Shown piece by piece: positions 1 through 10,675 of a stretch of DNA of 64,000 bases (positions are counted from its first letter, which is position 1; each line of letters opens with the position of its first letter). Position numbers and translations under genes: made by a program. A model generated the notes under the pieces. The model saw only the letters and a program-made list of their open reading frames with translations, was not told the origin of the DNA and did not search any database. Origin of the DNA: Circinella umbellata (lineage: Eukaryota; Mucoromycota; Mucoromycetes; Mucorales; Lichtheimiaceae); the NCBI GenBank assembly GCA_025093555.1, contig JAIWNF010000011.1, positions 744,001 through 808,000 of the forward strand. The letters run 5' to 3'.

Positions 1-686
1 TTTTATGTAACTCTAATTGTTCAATATCAAGCATTTTATTTTTTCAGACTAAAAATGAATGATCTTCTTTTTTTAGAGCTATAAACTGAGCACTGTAACT
101 AACCATGGCAGTAAATAAACCCCAAGAATAAAGGTAAGATGGTATATTAGACTGGATAATTTTATATTATTGAAGCTCAAGTATCTATATAGAAGGGTGT
201 AACCGATGTAAGAAAAAAAATCCTTACCACATATATATAGTATAATCCCCCTTTTTTACATGGGTGTATGCAATCAATCTATGTGTCTTGTCATGACAAA
301 TATAAAATAAATCTTCGAGTAAACTACTGGAATTTTTATACTAATATGTTGTCAACCCAATGAGATATATAGAACAAGTCGTCGTTTTGAATATAAAGAT
401 ATTTTATCATTATATTTGCATTAACCCAATTCGCAATTTTCCAAATCTGGATATCATTATCCTTTCCACCCCCCATTTTTTTTGGCACTAAAGCAACGAC
501 CCTTCTCTCCCCAACCCCCGATTTTTTTTTTCGGTCATATTTTCAGAGCAAGTGCAGAGTGAGAAACAGAAAGACCTTTTTTTTTTCATTATTATCTTCT
601 TTTCTTCCTTTGTTTATTAATTACCCAAAAAAAGCCTTCTTTTACATTTTCTATTCTTTTTAAATAATATTTTAATTTCGAAAGAC
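1..686. promoter_or_regulatory. Upstream region of the SSH4-like gene
   Basis: No coding potential is visible. The last ~200 bases are rich in T and C tracts (for example around 470-620), as is usual for the 5' leader and promoter of a fungal gene that starts at 687. No specific operator or TATA element can be assigned with confidence. Confidence 0.4.
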
Positions 687-2143
687 ATGCTAAGCACTTA
701 TGCATGGATTTTCATTACTGGCATTATTGTCTTCTTTATTATAGTTGTTATTCTCTTATTTTTTACTCGTTCGCCTATAGAATTACCGTTATCTGTAAGT
801 GGCGGTGACTCTGATTTTGAAGAATGGCCGATAGAATCTGAAGAACAAGTAGCACAACTTCCTGAAGATGCCAGACTAAGTTATGAACGAGCTAAAGGTA
901 TTTTTTTATACATAATAACACAACTTTTAATCTTACGGAAATGAAAGCGAATACTGTTTTTTTTTGGCTGATAATGAGAGAACTACATTTATACTCAATA
1001 AATACATTAGTCTTCCAAGAGCGTCATCCTCCAGATAGTATTCCCACAGATATCACCCCGCCTCAGTTTGTCACTATTCAAGAAAAAGGCGTCTCGGCAT
1101 TTGAATTTGAATGGGAACCAGATGCAAACTGTTTTGTCGCCGGTCGTACCGAGATACAATTTAATTATGGTGAATCGTGTGTACAAACCAATCTTCCTTT
1201 ACCAAGAAATCAAGAAGTATATTACTGGGAGGTAAAATAAATCTTATTTGGAAATATGGATGGGCGGTTGTTATTTAGTTGGTTTGACGAATTAATTAAA
1301 ATGATTATGCTAGGCAAAAATGTTTGAAGTTCCTGATACTACTACTGTTTCTGTTGGTGTGGCAACAAAACCATATCCAAGTTGGCGGTTACCAGGTAAA
1401 AGCAATGAAAGGCTAAAAAATGTGGTAAAAAAAAAACCTACAAAAAAATGTATATTAAGTTATGATTTATTATGATTCATGCAGGATGGAATCGTTATTC
1501 CATTGGATATTTTTCCAATAATGGCTGTAAATATTTTAGCTCGCCATTTAATGGCAAACCTTATGGTTTAACGTATACACATGGTGATGTGATTGGTGTC
1601 GGATATCGCCATCGCACAGGCACTATATTCTTTACACGAAACGGACGTAAACTTGAGGATGCATATACGGGTTTACGATGGAACTTATTTCCAACTGTAG
1701 GAGCAAATGGTCCTTGTCAGGTTCATGTCAACCTGGGACAAATGGGATTTGTATTTGTTGAAGCAAATGTGAAAAAATGGGGTCTTGCACCATCTCAAGG
1801 AACACGCGCACCACCACCTGCATATGGATCAGAAAATGACACTATTTTATTAGCCTCTGGGAGTTTTCAGAATAATGGCAACGATGATAACGAAGGTGGC
1901 AGTGCCAGTGGAAGTAGTAATAGCAGTTACAGTAACCGTCATCCTACTCAACACCAACAATATGAAGACCAAGACGATGGAAATGACGGTAGACAAAATC
2001 CTGTATTGATTAACATTGATAGTCAGCCTTCTACAAGTACCAATCCAACGGGTTTAGAACCACCACCTTATACTTCACCAAGTACTAGCAGCAATAATAG
2101 TAATAATGATCAACAACAACAACAACAACCTTTATTAGATTGA
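687..2143 (+). CDS. SSH4: SSH4/EAR1-like SPRY-domain adaptor of the Rsp5/NEDD4 ubiquitin ligase
   Basis: Four exons: 687-897, 1011-1231, 1314-1395 and 1485-2143, giving 390 codons, all with GT-AG junctions and continuous phase. An N-terminal hydrophobic segment (about residues 6-27) predicts a single membrane anchor. A conserved block containing VTIQEKGVSAFEFE leads into a B30.2/SPRY domain (about residues 95-270, with GVATKPYPSWRLPG, GYRHRTGTIFFTRNG and NLGQMGFVFV). The tail is low-complexity (N, S, Q) and carries two PPxY-type motifs, PPAY near residue 283 and PPPY near residue 365. In yeast, Ssh4 and Ear1 sit in endosomal or vacuolar membranes and recruit Rsp5 through PPxY motifs to ubiquitinate transmembrane cargo. 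The architecture here matches that role; the exact cargo is unknown. The leucine-rich C-terminus after poly-Q is low complexity. Confidence 0.88.
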
Positions 2144-3878
2144 TCCAGGAATCGCCGTTACCCTTTTTAACTTTCTTATAACTTCATACCCTTTTTTTTA
2201 CTTTTTGTTTTCCATTCCTTTTACTTTATATTTTTTTTCTTTCTTATGTGCAAATTACTTCCACTCCCTCGTTATTCGTCGGTTGTATATAATTTATTTC
2301 TATCTTTTTATCTTGTCTTCTTTTCTTAAAAAAAAAGATCTGATCAAATCAAATTGGCTTTTATTATTAATACGATGAGATAAATGTATATGTATGTCCG
2401 GGTATATGGCCAAATGGATATGGTGTTATAAGGATATTGCTTTTTAAGCAGACTACAGATCATATGAAAGATATAGACACAAAGAATATAAAGAGCCTAT
2501 ATATTATATTGGGGATAACTTCTATAGTCTTATAATCATATATACATAAACATAAACATACCGTTATTGTGCTCAATAGGGTAGTAGAGACTTTATTCTA
2601 ATAAACATATTGCTACTAACTATGACATATATATTATAATAAACTATTATGGAAATTAATAAATTAAAAGCACATCTAATTTAAAACAAAAAGGACATTT
2701 ATATCAATAGTTATAAAATATTGTTTTTTTTAGTATCATTTTATAAACTCTCTATTTTTATAATCTTTTGGACAATTATATCATTATCTTTGGTATTAGA
2801 AATATTATTTCTTATATTTTTATACAGAGTAGTAATATAAAGCCTACTTAATAACTTTTTTTATCTATTAGATATAGTATAAAGAAAGTCTTCATAGAGT
2901 TTTAGATGTTACTTTTTTGCTTTTTTACAGATTGTTCAATTTTAATTACTAGCTTCTATATTCTATACAGGGAATTGCTATGGACACCCTATAAATGAAA
3001 AGGTGTCAAGCAGGCTCTTAGACCATGTAAACTAAAGTACCAGTGCTATCAACACCAATACTATTTCTTTGATCACTCACATACATTATTAAAAGTATAT
3101 ATTATCTATCGTTCGTTTTGTCTTCATGTGGATTACAGCTCCACTTGTGTACATAACGATATAGTGAGAAAAGATAAGAAATATTAAGCATTATTCATAA
3201 AAAGGTGATGAGCTACTACTATAAGTTCCATAAAACATTTTTAAGTTATATAATGATAATAACTATATAATATATGGTATATAAATGGCTGAATATGACG
3301 TAATTATATTAGATTATTATTGATTTTGAGAAAATATCAAAGTAGGGTGTCTTTAAGAGCTGAAATTACCTACTTCTTAGGTGTCCGTAGTAATTCCTTC
3401 TATATAATATACTTTTATATCTTAATCTTTTTTTCCCTCCTTTATACTTTAACTATACTTTAAAGAGTGACAAATTTTACAGCCTACTATATTAACTATA
3501 GAAGCTGTCGTAGTATTAAATTCATATGCTTAGGTAGATTTTTCTTATTATTATATATATTATATATCAATTTATATATTCGTTAGAAATATTTAGTAGA
3601 GAAAATATAAGTATTATGTCGGAATTATAATATTTTACTTAACAGCTAGTTATTAAAAATTTTATTATAAATTATTATAAATTCAAAAAAAATTATTTAA
3701 AAAATATTTTATACACAGAATCATTTATAAAAATATTTCTCAGCCCTAAATCGTATTTTTCTTTTATTGTTCTAGTATTAATTTACACTGTGCTATCTTA
3801 AAAACATTAATATTTATCAATATTGTGTAATAAAACATTTATTGTGTATGTTTCCTTTTAGTTACAGTTTGTATAATC
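2144..3878. other. AT-rich intergenic region
   Basis: The first ~200 bases after the SSH4-like stop are T-rich and probably hold its 3' UTR. Beyond that there is no convincing ORF or homology. The only recognisable item is a tRNA-like fragment near 2400, listed separately. Confidence 0.5.
2399..2431 (+). pseudogene. tRNA-Arg-like 5' half (relic)
   Basis: About 31 bases (gggtatatggccaaatggat onward) align with the 5' half of the intact tRNA-Arg(ACG) gene at 4127, including the D-arm sequence TGGCCAAATGGATA, with roughly 24 matches. The anticodon stem and the T-arm are missing or unrecognisable, so it should be non-functional. It could be a duplicated and decayed tRNA or a fragment left by retroelement activity. 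Confidence 0.45.
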
Positions 3879-4115
3879 TGACACGTGGTAGAGTTTCCCT
3901 TGTTGTAAAGTCTGTCAAAAATCAATCAAAAGAAAAAGGTCAAAGTAAAAGTAAAAGGGATAGAAAAGATAAAGATTTATTATTTTGCGGTTGAACCGCC
4001 CATATTTATACGTACTTAAGTAGTCACATGACCACCCAAGGATCTAATTCTAAATCACGAATCACGTGAACCTTTTCTTTGGTCTGACCAAACGAAACTA
4101 CCACACAACGTGTCA
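3879..4115. mobile_element. Probable solo LTR just upstream of tRNA-Arg
   Basis: A 237-bp stretch begins TGACACGT and ends ACGTGTCA, so it has the TG...CA boundaries and short imperfect terminal inverted repeats expected of an LTR. It is flanked on both sides by the same four bases, AATC, consistent with a target-site duplication. It ends 11 bp before the mature tRNA-Arg start, as expected for retrotransposons that target Pol III genes (Ty3-like behaviour). There is no internal coding region, so if real it is a solo LTR. The boundaries are inferred from this one copy. Confidence 0.5.
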
Positions 4116-4126
4116 AATCAACAAGC

Positions 4127-4199
4127 GGGCATGTGGCCAAATGGATAAGGCGCCTGACTACGAATCAGGAGATCGTAGGTTCGACCCCTACCTTGCTCA
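4127..4199 (+). tRNA. tRNA-Arg(ACG): tRNA-Arg (anticodon ACG)
   Basis: A cloverleaf can be drawn. The acceptor pairs GGGCATG with CTTGCTC (one G-U, one T-T mismatch), the D-arm is GCC/GGC, the anticodon stem is CCTGA/TCAGG around loop CTACGAA (anticodon ACG), and the T-arm is GTAGG-TTCGACC-CCTAC with an A discriminator base. There is no intron. A-box and B-box sequences (TGGCCAAATGG and GGTTCGACC) are present as internal Pol III promoters. A short run of T occurs about 37 bases downstream. Confidence 0.93.
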
Positions 4200-4285
4200 C
4201 TCATTAACTATCAACTTCTAATAAATAGAAGTGATTTATTTTTTGTCGTAATTATTGATCGGTTATTTTTAATACCGATTATGCT

Positions 4286-4485
4286 TTTTTACTGCGGCTT
4301 TCTTCTTATTCATTATCATCCGCAGTAACATTATTATTAATATTATTCACTATTATCATTATCATTATCATTATCATCCGCAGTATTACTATTACTATTA
4401 TTAATTATTTATTTATTATTATCAACATCATCCGCAGTAACAATATCATTATTATTTATTATTATTATTATCTTCCGCAGTAGTT
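4286..4485 (+). repeat. Degenerate minisatellite with TCCGCAGTA punctuation
   Basis: Runs of ATT/ATC trinucleotides are punctuated four times by TCCGCAGTA (near 4318, 4376, 4430 and 4473), preceded by one inverted ACTGCGG (near 4291). The period is about 46-58 bp. It sits directly downstream of the tRNA gene and is non-coding. Confidence 0.6.
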
Positions 4486-4559
4486 TAGAAAACATATAAA
4501 TATAAGATTATTTTATTAAATAAAAAGACATCTTTTATCTACCCTACATTTTATCTATT

Positions 4560-4675
4560 ACCTTTGTGGTCTTTTCCTGTGTGGTTATAATTACCTGTGT
4601 GGTTATATTAGTCTTCGTGGTTACATTATCCGTCGTATTTATATTCTCTCTTTGTGGTTCTCTCTCCGTGGTTTT
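4560..4675 (+). repeat. Degenerate ~18-20 bp tandem repeat (GTGGTTAT units)
   Basis: About seven diverged units contain (C/T)GTGGTTAT-like cores, for example CCTGTGTGGTTATAATTA followed by CCTGTGTGGTTATATTAG and CTTCGTGGTTACATTAT. It follows the TCCGCAGTA minisatellite. No ORF runs through it. Confidence 0.5.
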
Positions 4676-4679
4676 ATCA

Positions 4680-5603
4680 ATAAAAAAATACGACATTTTT
4701 GGTTTTTCTTGATTTTTGTGTTACCTTGGTACTACTATTATTATTATTACTACCACCACTACATACTACAACAATAGTGTAAGAAAAGAGAAGAAACAGG
4801 ATATAATATAAAATGTTCTTTATTTGATCATGCTATACGTTTAATAATCTTATGTATCCTTAAATAAAGAGAATATTATTTCGTTGTGTTGCTTTTGTAG
4901 TAGCTAGAGTGAAAAAAAATAAACATGTGATATAATGTGAGTCGTGTCAAGTGCACAAAAATAAAATGAATGAAAAGCGCAGAATAAAGCAAAGTTATAT
5001 GAACTAAATGTTCGTACTTATTAGATAATGAAATTTATATAATACATAGTTTCTTCACTTATACAAAGGTAAATATGTTTTTTAAAATAAAGTTTATAAT
5101 ACTTTATTGATAATCAAAAAGAATAAGAATATACTAGTAAAAGTAATAATGTTCTTTTTTTTTCAATGAATCAGGTCAGTAGAAAAAGGAACAAGAAAAG
5201 GTAAGAAAGTATTAGCATAACAGAGAATAAAAGAAAATAAGAGGTAGATTATGAATATATCGGGAATGAATTATAAAAAATAAAGTAATAAGAAAAGAAA
5301 AACTATCATACAATAAGAATGTAAATATACATAACGGAGTGTACTACTATTATTCGATAATTAATAGCGAAATGGGGTCAAAAGTGAGATATCTGGGAAA
5401 AAGGAGGAATATGAAAGTTGTTACTAGGAAGGATGGGAAAGTAATAGTGAGTTTGTATGAGAAAATCATAACGTACTGGGAATAAAATAATAGTAGATCA
5501 TTCTTTTTTTTTTTTGAGAAATAACACACATGAATAACAATAATAATAGTGGGTTGGGTGAATAAACAGAAAACTAAAGGGAAGCATAATTTGTTATTTT
5601 TTC
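4680..5603. other. Intergenic region, 3' side of the transporter gene
   Basis: AT-rich, no coding signal. The part next to 5604 should hold the 3' UTR of the minus-strand transporter gene. Confidence 0.45.
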
Positions 5604-7829
5604 CTATTTGGCTTCTTCAATATGTTGAATGTTTTCAAACTTGCGTTCATCATTAAATGAACCATTGCTACCATTAGACGAACCGGTCGTATTATGGAGC
5701 TCTTCATCAGTTAGCTTAGGCTTGCTTTCAGTCTTTTGGTCAAGATCCTTGCCGGTGGTTTCTGGCATACTATTTTTAGAAGAAAAGTTTAATTAGAATA
5801 ATAAACAAATAAAAACGAAGTATAGTGTACTTACCAGAAGAAACAGAAGAGGAAGCCAATAAAGTTGATAGCAGCAAAGACGGTGAAGCTGTAACTTCCG
5901 AGGTTAGCTGATTGTTGTGGCCAAAGAGTGTTTATAAGAAAATTGAACAGCCAATTTGAAACACAGCCCAATGCAGAACCAGGAGCAAGAGCAGAAAGAG
6001 GAACAAGTTCGGGAGCAATGATCCATGGGATAGTACCACAACCTAAAGCATAAGTGAATGTAAAAAGAATAGCACCACAAATGACTAGAGGTCCAAGACC
6101 TTCGCCCAAGACAGCGCCGATAACGATGAAGATACAAGAAATAGTCATACCCATTGTAGAAAGCATCATGAACATCTTACGACCAACTTTATGCAACCAA
6201 ATAACACAAATAAAAGTTGCTACAAGTTTTCCAGTAGCGTTGGCAAGCGAGACGTTTTGAGCTAATTCAACGTCGTGCAAGACACTTTGAAGGAAGCCGA
6301 CAGCATAGACTATATAGTCGTATATAAAAGAGAAAGGGAGGGAAAATAGTATATATATATATATATATATATGTGTGTGAGAAGTGTTGCTGTATTATAC
6401 TTTGCATTATATTTTGTTCAAAAAGAGAAATGAAATAAGATTGATAAAACAGAAAACATACCAGACAAGGGACCAATACCACCTACTTGGTTGTAAGCTT
6501 GAATGACAACAACAACGAATACCATCCAGGAAACATGACGATCCTTGAGAGTAATGACATCAATAATGTTCATCTTCTTAACATTGGAGTCTTTTTCACG
6601 TTGACGAGCGGCAAGCAAGTTTTCAAATTCATCGCTAATGTCAGCATCACCACGAAGCCTCTGTAAAGCATGACGAGCTTCTTCAATTTTTCCATCTGCA
6701 CATAAACGACGAGGGGATTCAACGCAGTAGAAAAACATCAAAGCAAGATTGATAGCTGCTAAGATACTAGGTATGCCCCACAAAAAGCGCCAGACGGGGA
6801 CAGCTTTCATATAACGACCACATACTTGAGTCAACAAAATACCGAGATTAAGAAAGAACTCAAATACGCTACCAAGCGCGCCGCGGCTCTTTTTGGTCGA
6901 AACTTCAGAAATGTAAATAGCAATTGAGGAACCAGCCATACCTGCACCGAAACCGACAAGTGCACGACCAACAGCATACTAATTACAAAAAAAAAAGAAA
7001 ACCAAGGAATGAATAAGTAACTATGCTTTGCATTTATTGGGGTATTAAAGTATAATTATAAAAGAAAAGGAATTTGTATTTTACCATTCCAATGTTGACA
7101 GCACAGGCAGATAAGATGCCGCCAAATATAAACCAAGCGCAAGAAATCATAATATTAATTCGACGAGGTAGCCATACATTCATGTACATAGTGCTGAAGC
7201 TACCAGCAAGACCACCGAGAGCATAAGCACCAACTGTGTAGCCCTACATTGATATATAATATATGTTTACTAATTAGCAACAAATATTGGTTAATATGAT
7301 AGATAGAACTCAAAGCATCATACCCTAAAATAGAAAGTATTGAAAAATTAGCTTTAATATAATATCTTTTATCTTATCACATTGATGCATATAATAAGAA
7401 AAATAAAAAGTTTCTTACCAAGTAAATGAACTCATAGGTAAGCAAGGAGGAAGGGCACCATAATCTTTATCAAGATCAATGTCTTCACAAGACATGATGG
7501 TGGTCTGAGGCATATTAGGAACACCTAGTAGTAAGTTGTAGAAGGAAAAATAAAGTGTCAGAATAAGTGATAGGAGAAATGTGAATCAAATGACTTTCAT
7601 CAATTAATTATTAATGTGGGTCTTACTAATATGCCAACCAACGTTAAAGCCACTAACATGTAAAAATGATAATATACGGGTAAGTCATTTTGGCTTTTGG
7701 TTACGCGTTCTTTTTAACGAGCTATTAGAACAGGACAAAAGAAAAAAGGTTAAGTTACCCAATGGCAGCAATAAGGGCACATGAGGTCATGTATAATGGG
7801 AAACCAAGCTCGTCTGATCGTTTACTCAT
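5604..7829 (-). CDS. MFS sugar-transporter-like protein (SLC2/GLUT family)
   Basis: Exons on the minus strand: 7759-7829, 7627-7652, 7419-7524, 7324 (a single base, see finding), 7085-7243, 6462-6978, 5835-6309 and 5604-5769, together 1521 nt or 506 residues. Twelve-TM sugar-porter features are present: VGWHISVPNMPQ in TM1, YALGGLAGSF, the GRALVGFGAGMAGSS block of TM4, SRGALGS, VESPRRL, GRKMFMM, and the C-terminal MPETTGKDLD. Family members move hexoses by facilitated diffusion or proton symport in plasma or vacuolar membranes. Several hallmarks are altered: the usual D-R-x-G-R-R loop reads NVWLPRR, and the QQxSGIN-YY motif of TM7 reads NQVGGIGPLSVYAVG. The substrate is therefore uncertain, and a vacuolar Vps73/YBR241C-like role is an alternative. 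The intron at 6310-6461 contains an (AT)n tract. Confidence 0.82.
7324..7324 (-). other. Predicted single-nucleotide microexon (G) of the transporter gene
   Basis: On the minus strand the upstream exon ends in acttg before gtaagaaac, leaving 2 nt, and the next long exon starts in phase 0 with ggc tac aca. One extra G is needed to complete a Trp codon. Between them lies ctttctattttag-g-gtatgatg, a canonical acceptor and donor separated by exactly one G. The flanking introns (94 and 80 nt) each contain a gctaat branch-point-like sequence. With this base the whole CDS is a multiple of three. A one-base sequencing deletion is the main alternative. Confidence 0.6.
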
Positions 7830-9010
7830 AGTGTAAAAAGAATTGGGACGGAGGTAGTAAAAAAAAGAATAATCTATTCGGTATCAAGCCGAGATAATGA
7901 TTAGATATATGAAATGATGTGCAAGAAAAAAAAAAGGATAATGGTCAAATATTGATGCCATTTTATACCTACGCGGGCTTCAAAGTAGGTGGTACTTTGA
8001 GTATACCAGTATACTTTTAAAACTAGAGCGTGTGATTCGTCCAAGAGATCTCTATTCACATCATAAGTAGAAGATGCTGTTAGTATAATATCCCCGCAAA
8101 AGCGTAATTATTGAAGCGGGGTAACCCATTTTTATCTTTAAAATTAGACGTTATCTGTCAATAGTTATTTAAGTTTTATTTGCTTGCTTTTTTACTACTA
8201 CTATTATTACTCTTATTTTTATTATTATTTAATACAGACTGTACTATTCCATGTTGACAGGTTTATTAATTTTCAAAATATAGAATATTTGTTCATATAA
8301 AGTGACAAATGAGATTGTTTCGTGCGAAATATACCCATAATTTCTCAGATATAGCTAAAAGCTTGTATCACGTTAATCCACATGTCGTCATATGGCAATA
8401 GATAAGTGGCAAGAAAAAAGAGCCTTGTAAAGTTATGGATTAAGCTTACGTGGGTTAATGGGTGAGAAAAAAAAAGGTTTATTGAGATACTAAAAGTGGG
8501 ACTATAGATTACAAAAAAAAAAAAATCGGGAAGGATTAGGATAACTCAAAGAATCACACACAACACATAAAAAGTAATATACGATAGTTTAGTAGAAATA
8601 TTAAAGGTAGGTAATTGAGAGAGACTACCTAATATTCACGAAAATCAGAGGCTTCTATTATGATGAAAGTAATAAAGTGATCAAAAATATAATAATCTGA
8701 TTAAAAATGATCGATTGTAACAATGAACAATGAACAAGTCAAAAAAAAAACAGAAACAAATATATTCTATAATTCCTCTTTTATGCTTTTCTCTCTCTCT
8801 CTCACACACACACATTGTTGTTCATGTTTTGTGGACCAGCTAAAAAAAAAAAGACACGTTACACCAAACTCAAACTTGTTGATGCAAGCATAATTGGTCA
8901 AATACAACATTCTTGGCTTTCGAAAAAACATTTCAACGTAACTTTTTTTACAAGAATAGAATACTATATTGAAATTAAGAAAAATATAGTCCTACTGAAA
9001 AAGGAAAGCA
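7830..9010. other. Intergenic region between two minus-strand genes
   Basis: Promoter side of the transporter gene and 3' side of the Rieske-domain gene. AT-rich with (CT)n/(CA)n microsatellite near 8789-8813. The small open frames here lack homology and are probably chance. Confidence 0.45.
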
Positions 9011-10675
9011 TCACCAGTCATTGACACGGCATGGATGAACGGACCTTCCTTTTGGACCTACACCACCTCCTTCCAAACTAAAGCTCCAGTTATGCTTAGT
9101 ACAAATTAGTTTGTTTCCTAAAACTTGTCCCCAAGTTGAGAGGTCGACTCCCTTGTGTGGACAGAAACGATCACATTCAAAGGTATCCCCAGTGGCTGTT
9201 CGGACTTGGATACGATTACTGCTCACAGGAGTAATAGGCCGGCCAGAAATTACTTTAGGCCGCGCCTTATTATTATTACCATTGACAGCAGAAGCACCAG
9301 TTTCATCTTCCGAACTACAACTACTACTGCTACTACTGCTGCTACTGCTGCTACTACATCCAGCCATATTATCTTTCATATCCATTTTCTTCATCTTCTT
9401 TTTCTTCTTATCTTTGCTTTCGGTAGCAGCAACACCGATAGCTGCATTATCAATAAATGAGACACTCTTTTGTTGAGAGTTATCACCTGTACCATTACTT
9501 GAATCGATGGAACGATTGCCCACATCAGTAAGACCCACATCGATTGATCCATTAAGAATAGTATTTCGGAGAGTCTCTGGATCTTGAGCCAATGTATCAC
9601 CTTCAACTTCAAGACGCATTGGAGACACGGGATCACCGAGTGTCGATTTTTGGTGTTTCTTTTTTTTTTTCATTTCTTTCTTCAATTTTTTCTTATCCTT
9701 GTACGCCTTGTACGAGTCAACGCCTATATTACGCATTCCGTAAATACAACCCAGGTATAGATACCCCACACAAAAGTCAAAACAAAAACAGCATTAAAAA
9801 CAGTATTAAAAATACATTTCCCCATTGGTATAAATATTTGAGGTATATATATCGATTATACTTGCCTTCATTTTTTAGTTCCCACTCGGGATCAATGGCA
9901 CGCCTCAATAAATCACGAGCGATTGGTAATAGTCCAATCACCTATAATAAGACAAGAAAAATTGTTATAATACGTAAATTTTGGGACTCGGGGGTGCTAT
10001 TTGTGTTCATATAGGTTTGTGGAGTAAAAATTTAATAGGGTCGGTTTATTCTTATTTAATGTAACACGGAAGGCTGTCAAACCTAGAACCCGAATCAATT
10101 ATTCTTAATAACTTACCGACCAACTTTGATTCGACAATGCTCTTAGGTCGCGTACCTAACAAATATAATAATACAACACAATTATAGTCAATAACAGTGG
10201 ACGCAAAAAATATATATTCTCATGGTTTGCTTCTATTTTAATATAGTATAACTTACAAAGTATAAACGGTTATCATCTAATATAACACAATCTTGATCGA
10301 TTTGCTCATCAGTCCAAGATCTTTCTTTTCCAATTTGTTCCATTAATGTAGATGCTCGCTATAAATAATTGAAATAACATGGGAAAATTAAAATTAATAT
10401 ATATATATTTATATGAATGTGTATATTACACATATTTCTTTTCTTTTTTTACCATGTTGTCAGGTAATGGTATCGAATCACCTTGTTTCGATCCATTGCC
10501 ATTTTCGTCTATTAGAATATATGAATATTATTTCAAAACAAGTAACTTTTTTTTTTTTTTTTTTTTTTACACATGTAGCATTAAGTAGCGTTTAATACAA
10601 ACTTGTTTCCAATGAATTAGCGTTTGCCATCATATAACTCTCTAATAGAGAGAAGCCTCCTTTATTTTTGCCCAT
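9011..10675 (-). CDS. Protein with C-terminal Rieske [2Fe-2S] domain
   Basis: Six exons: 10603-10675, 10453-10508, 10257-10358, 10117-10155, 9866-9941 and 9011-9723, giving 352 residues. The C-terminus has a complete Rieske ligand set: CPH at residues 303-305 and CTKH at 323-326 (C-x-H, 17 residues, C-x2-H), followed by NWSFSL and an acidic/glycine loop. Before it come a lysine-rich segment (about 135-155, KKKLKKEMKKKKK), a second K-rich run and a poly-serine tract (about 250-263). The N-terminal half (RASTLMEQIGKERSWTDEQ, VRDLRALSNQSWSVIGLL) is not recognised. Rieske domains carry one-electron centres in oxygenases and redox chains; no catalytic partner domain is visible, so a ferredoxin-like or regulatory role is only a guess. 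The intron at 9724-9865 uses a GC donor (gcaagt). The start was chosen because it opens exon 1 in phase with the splice. Confidence 0.72.

Noticed and set aside
9111..9476. Two plus-strand open frames with poly-L or poly-T stretches
   Set aside because: They are antisense to the poly-serine and lysine-rich part of the Rieske-domain gene, and their composition is explained by it.
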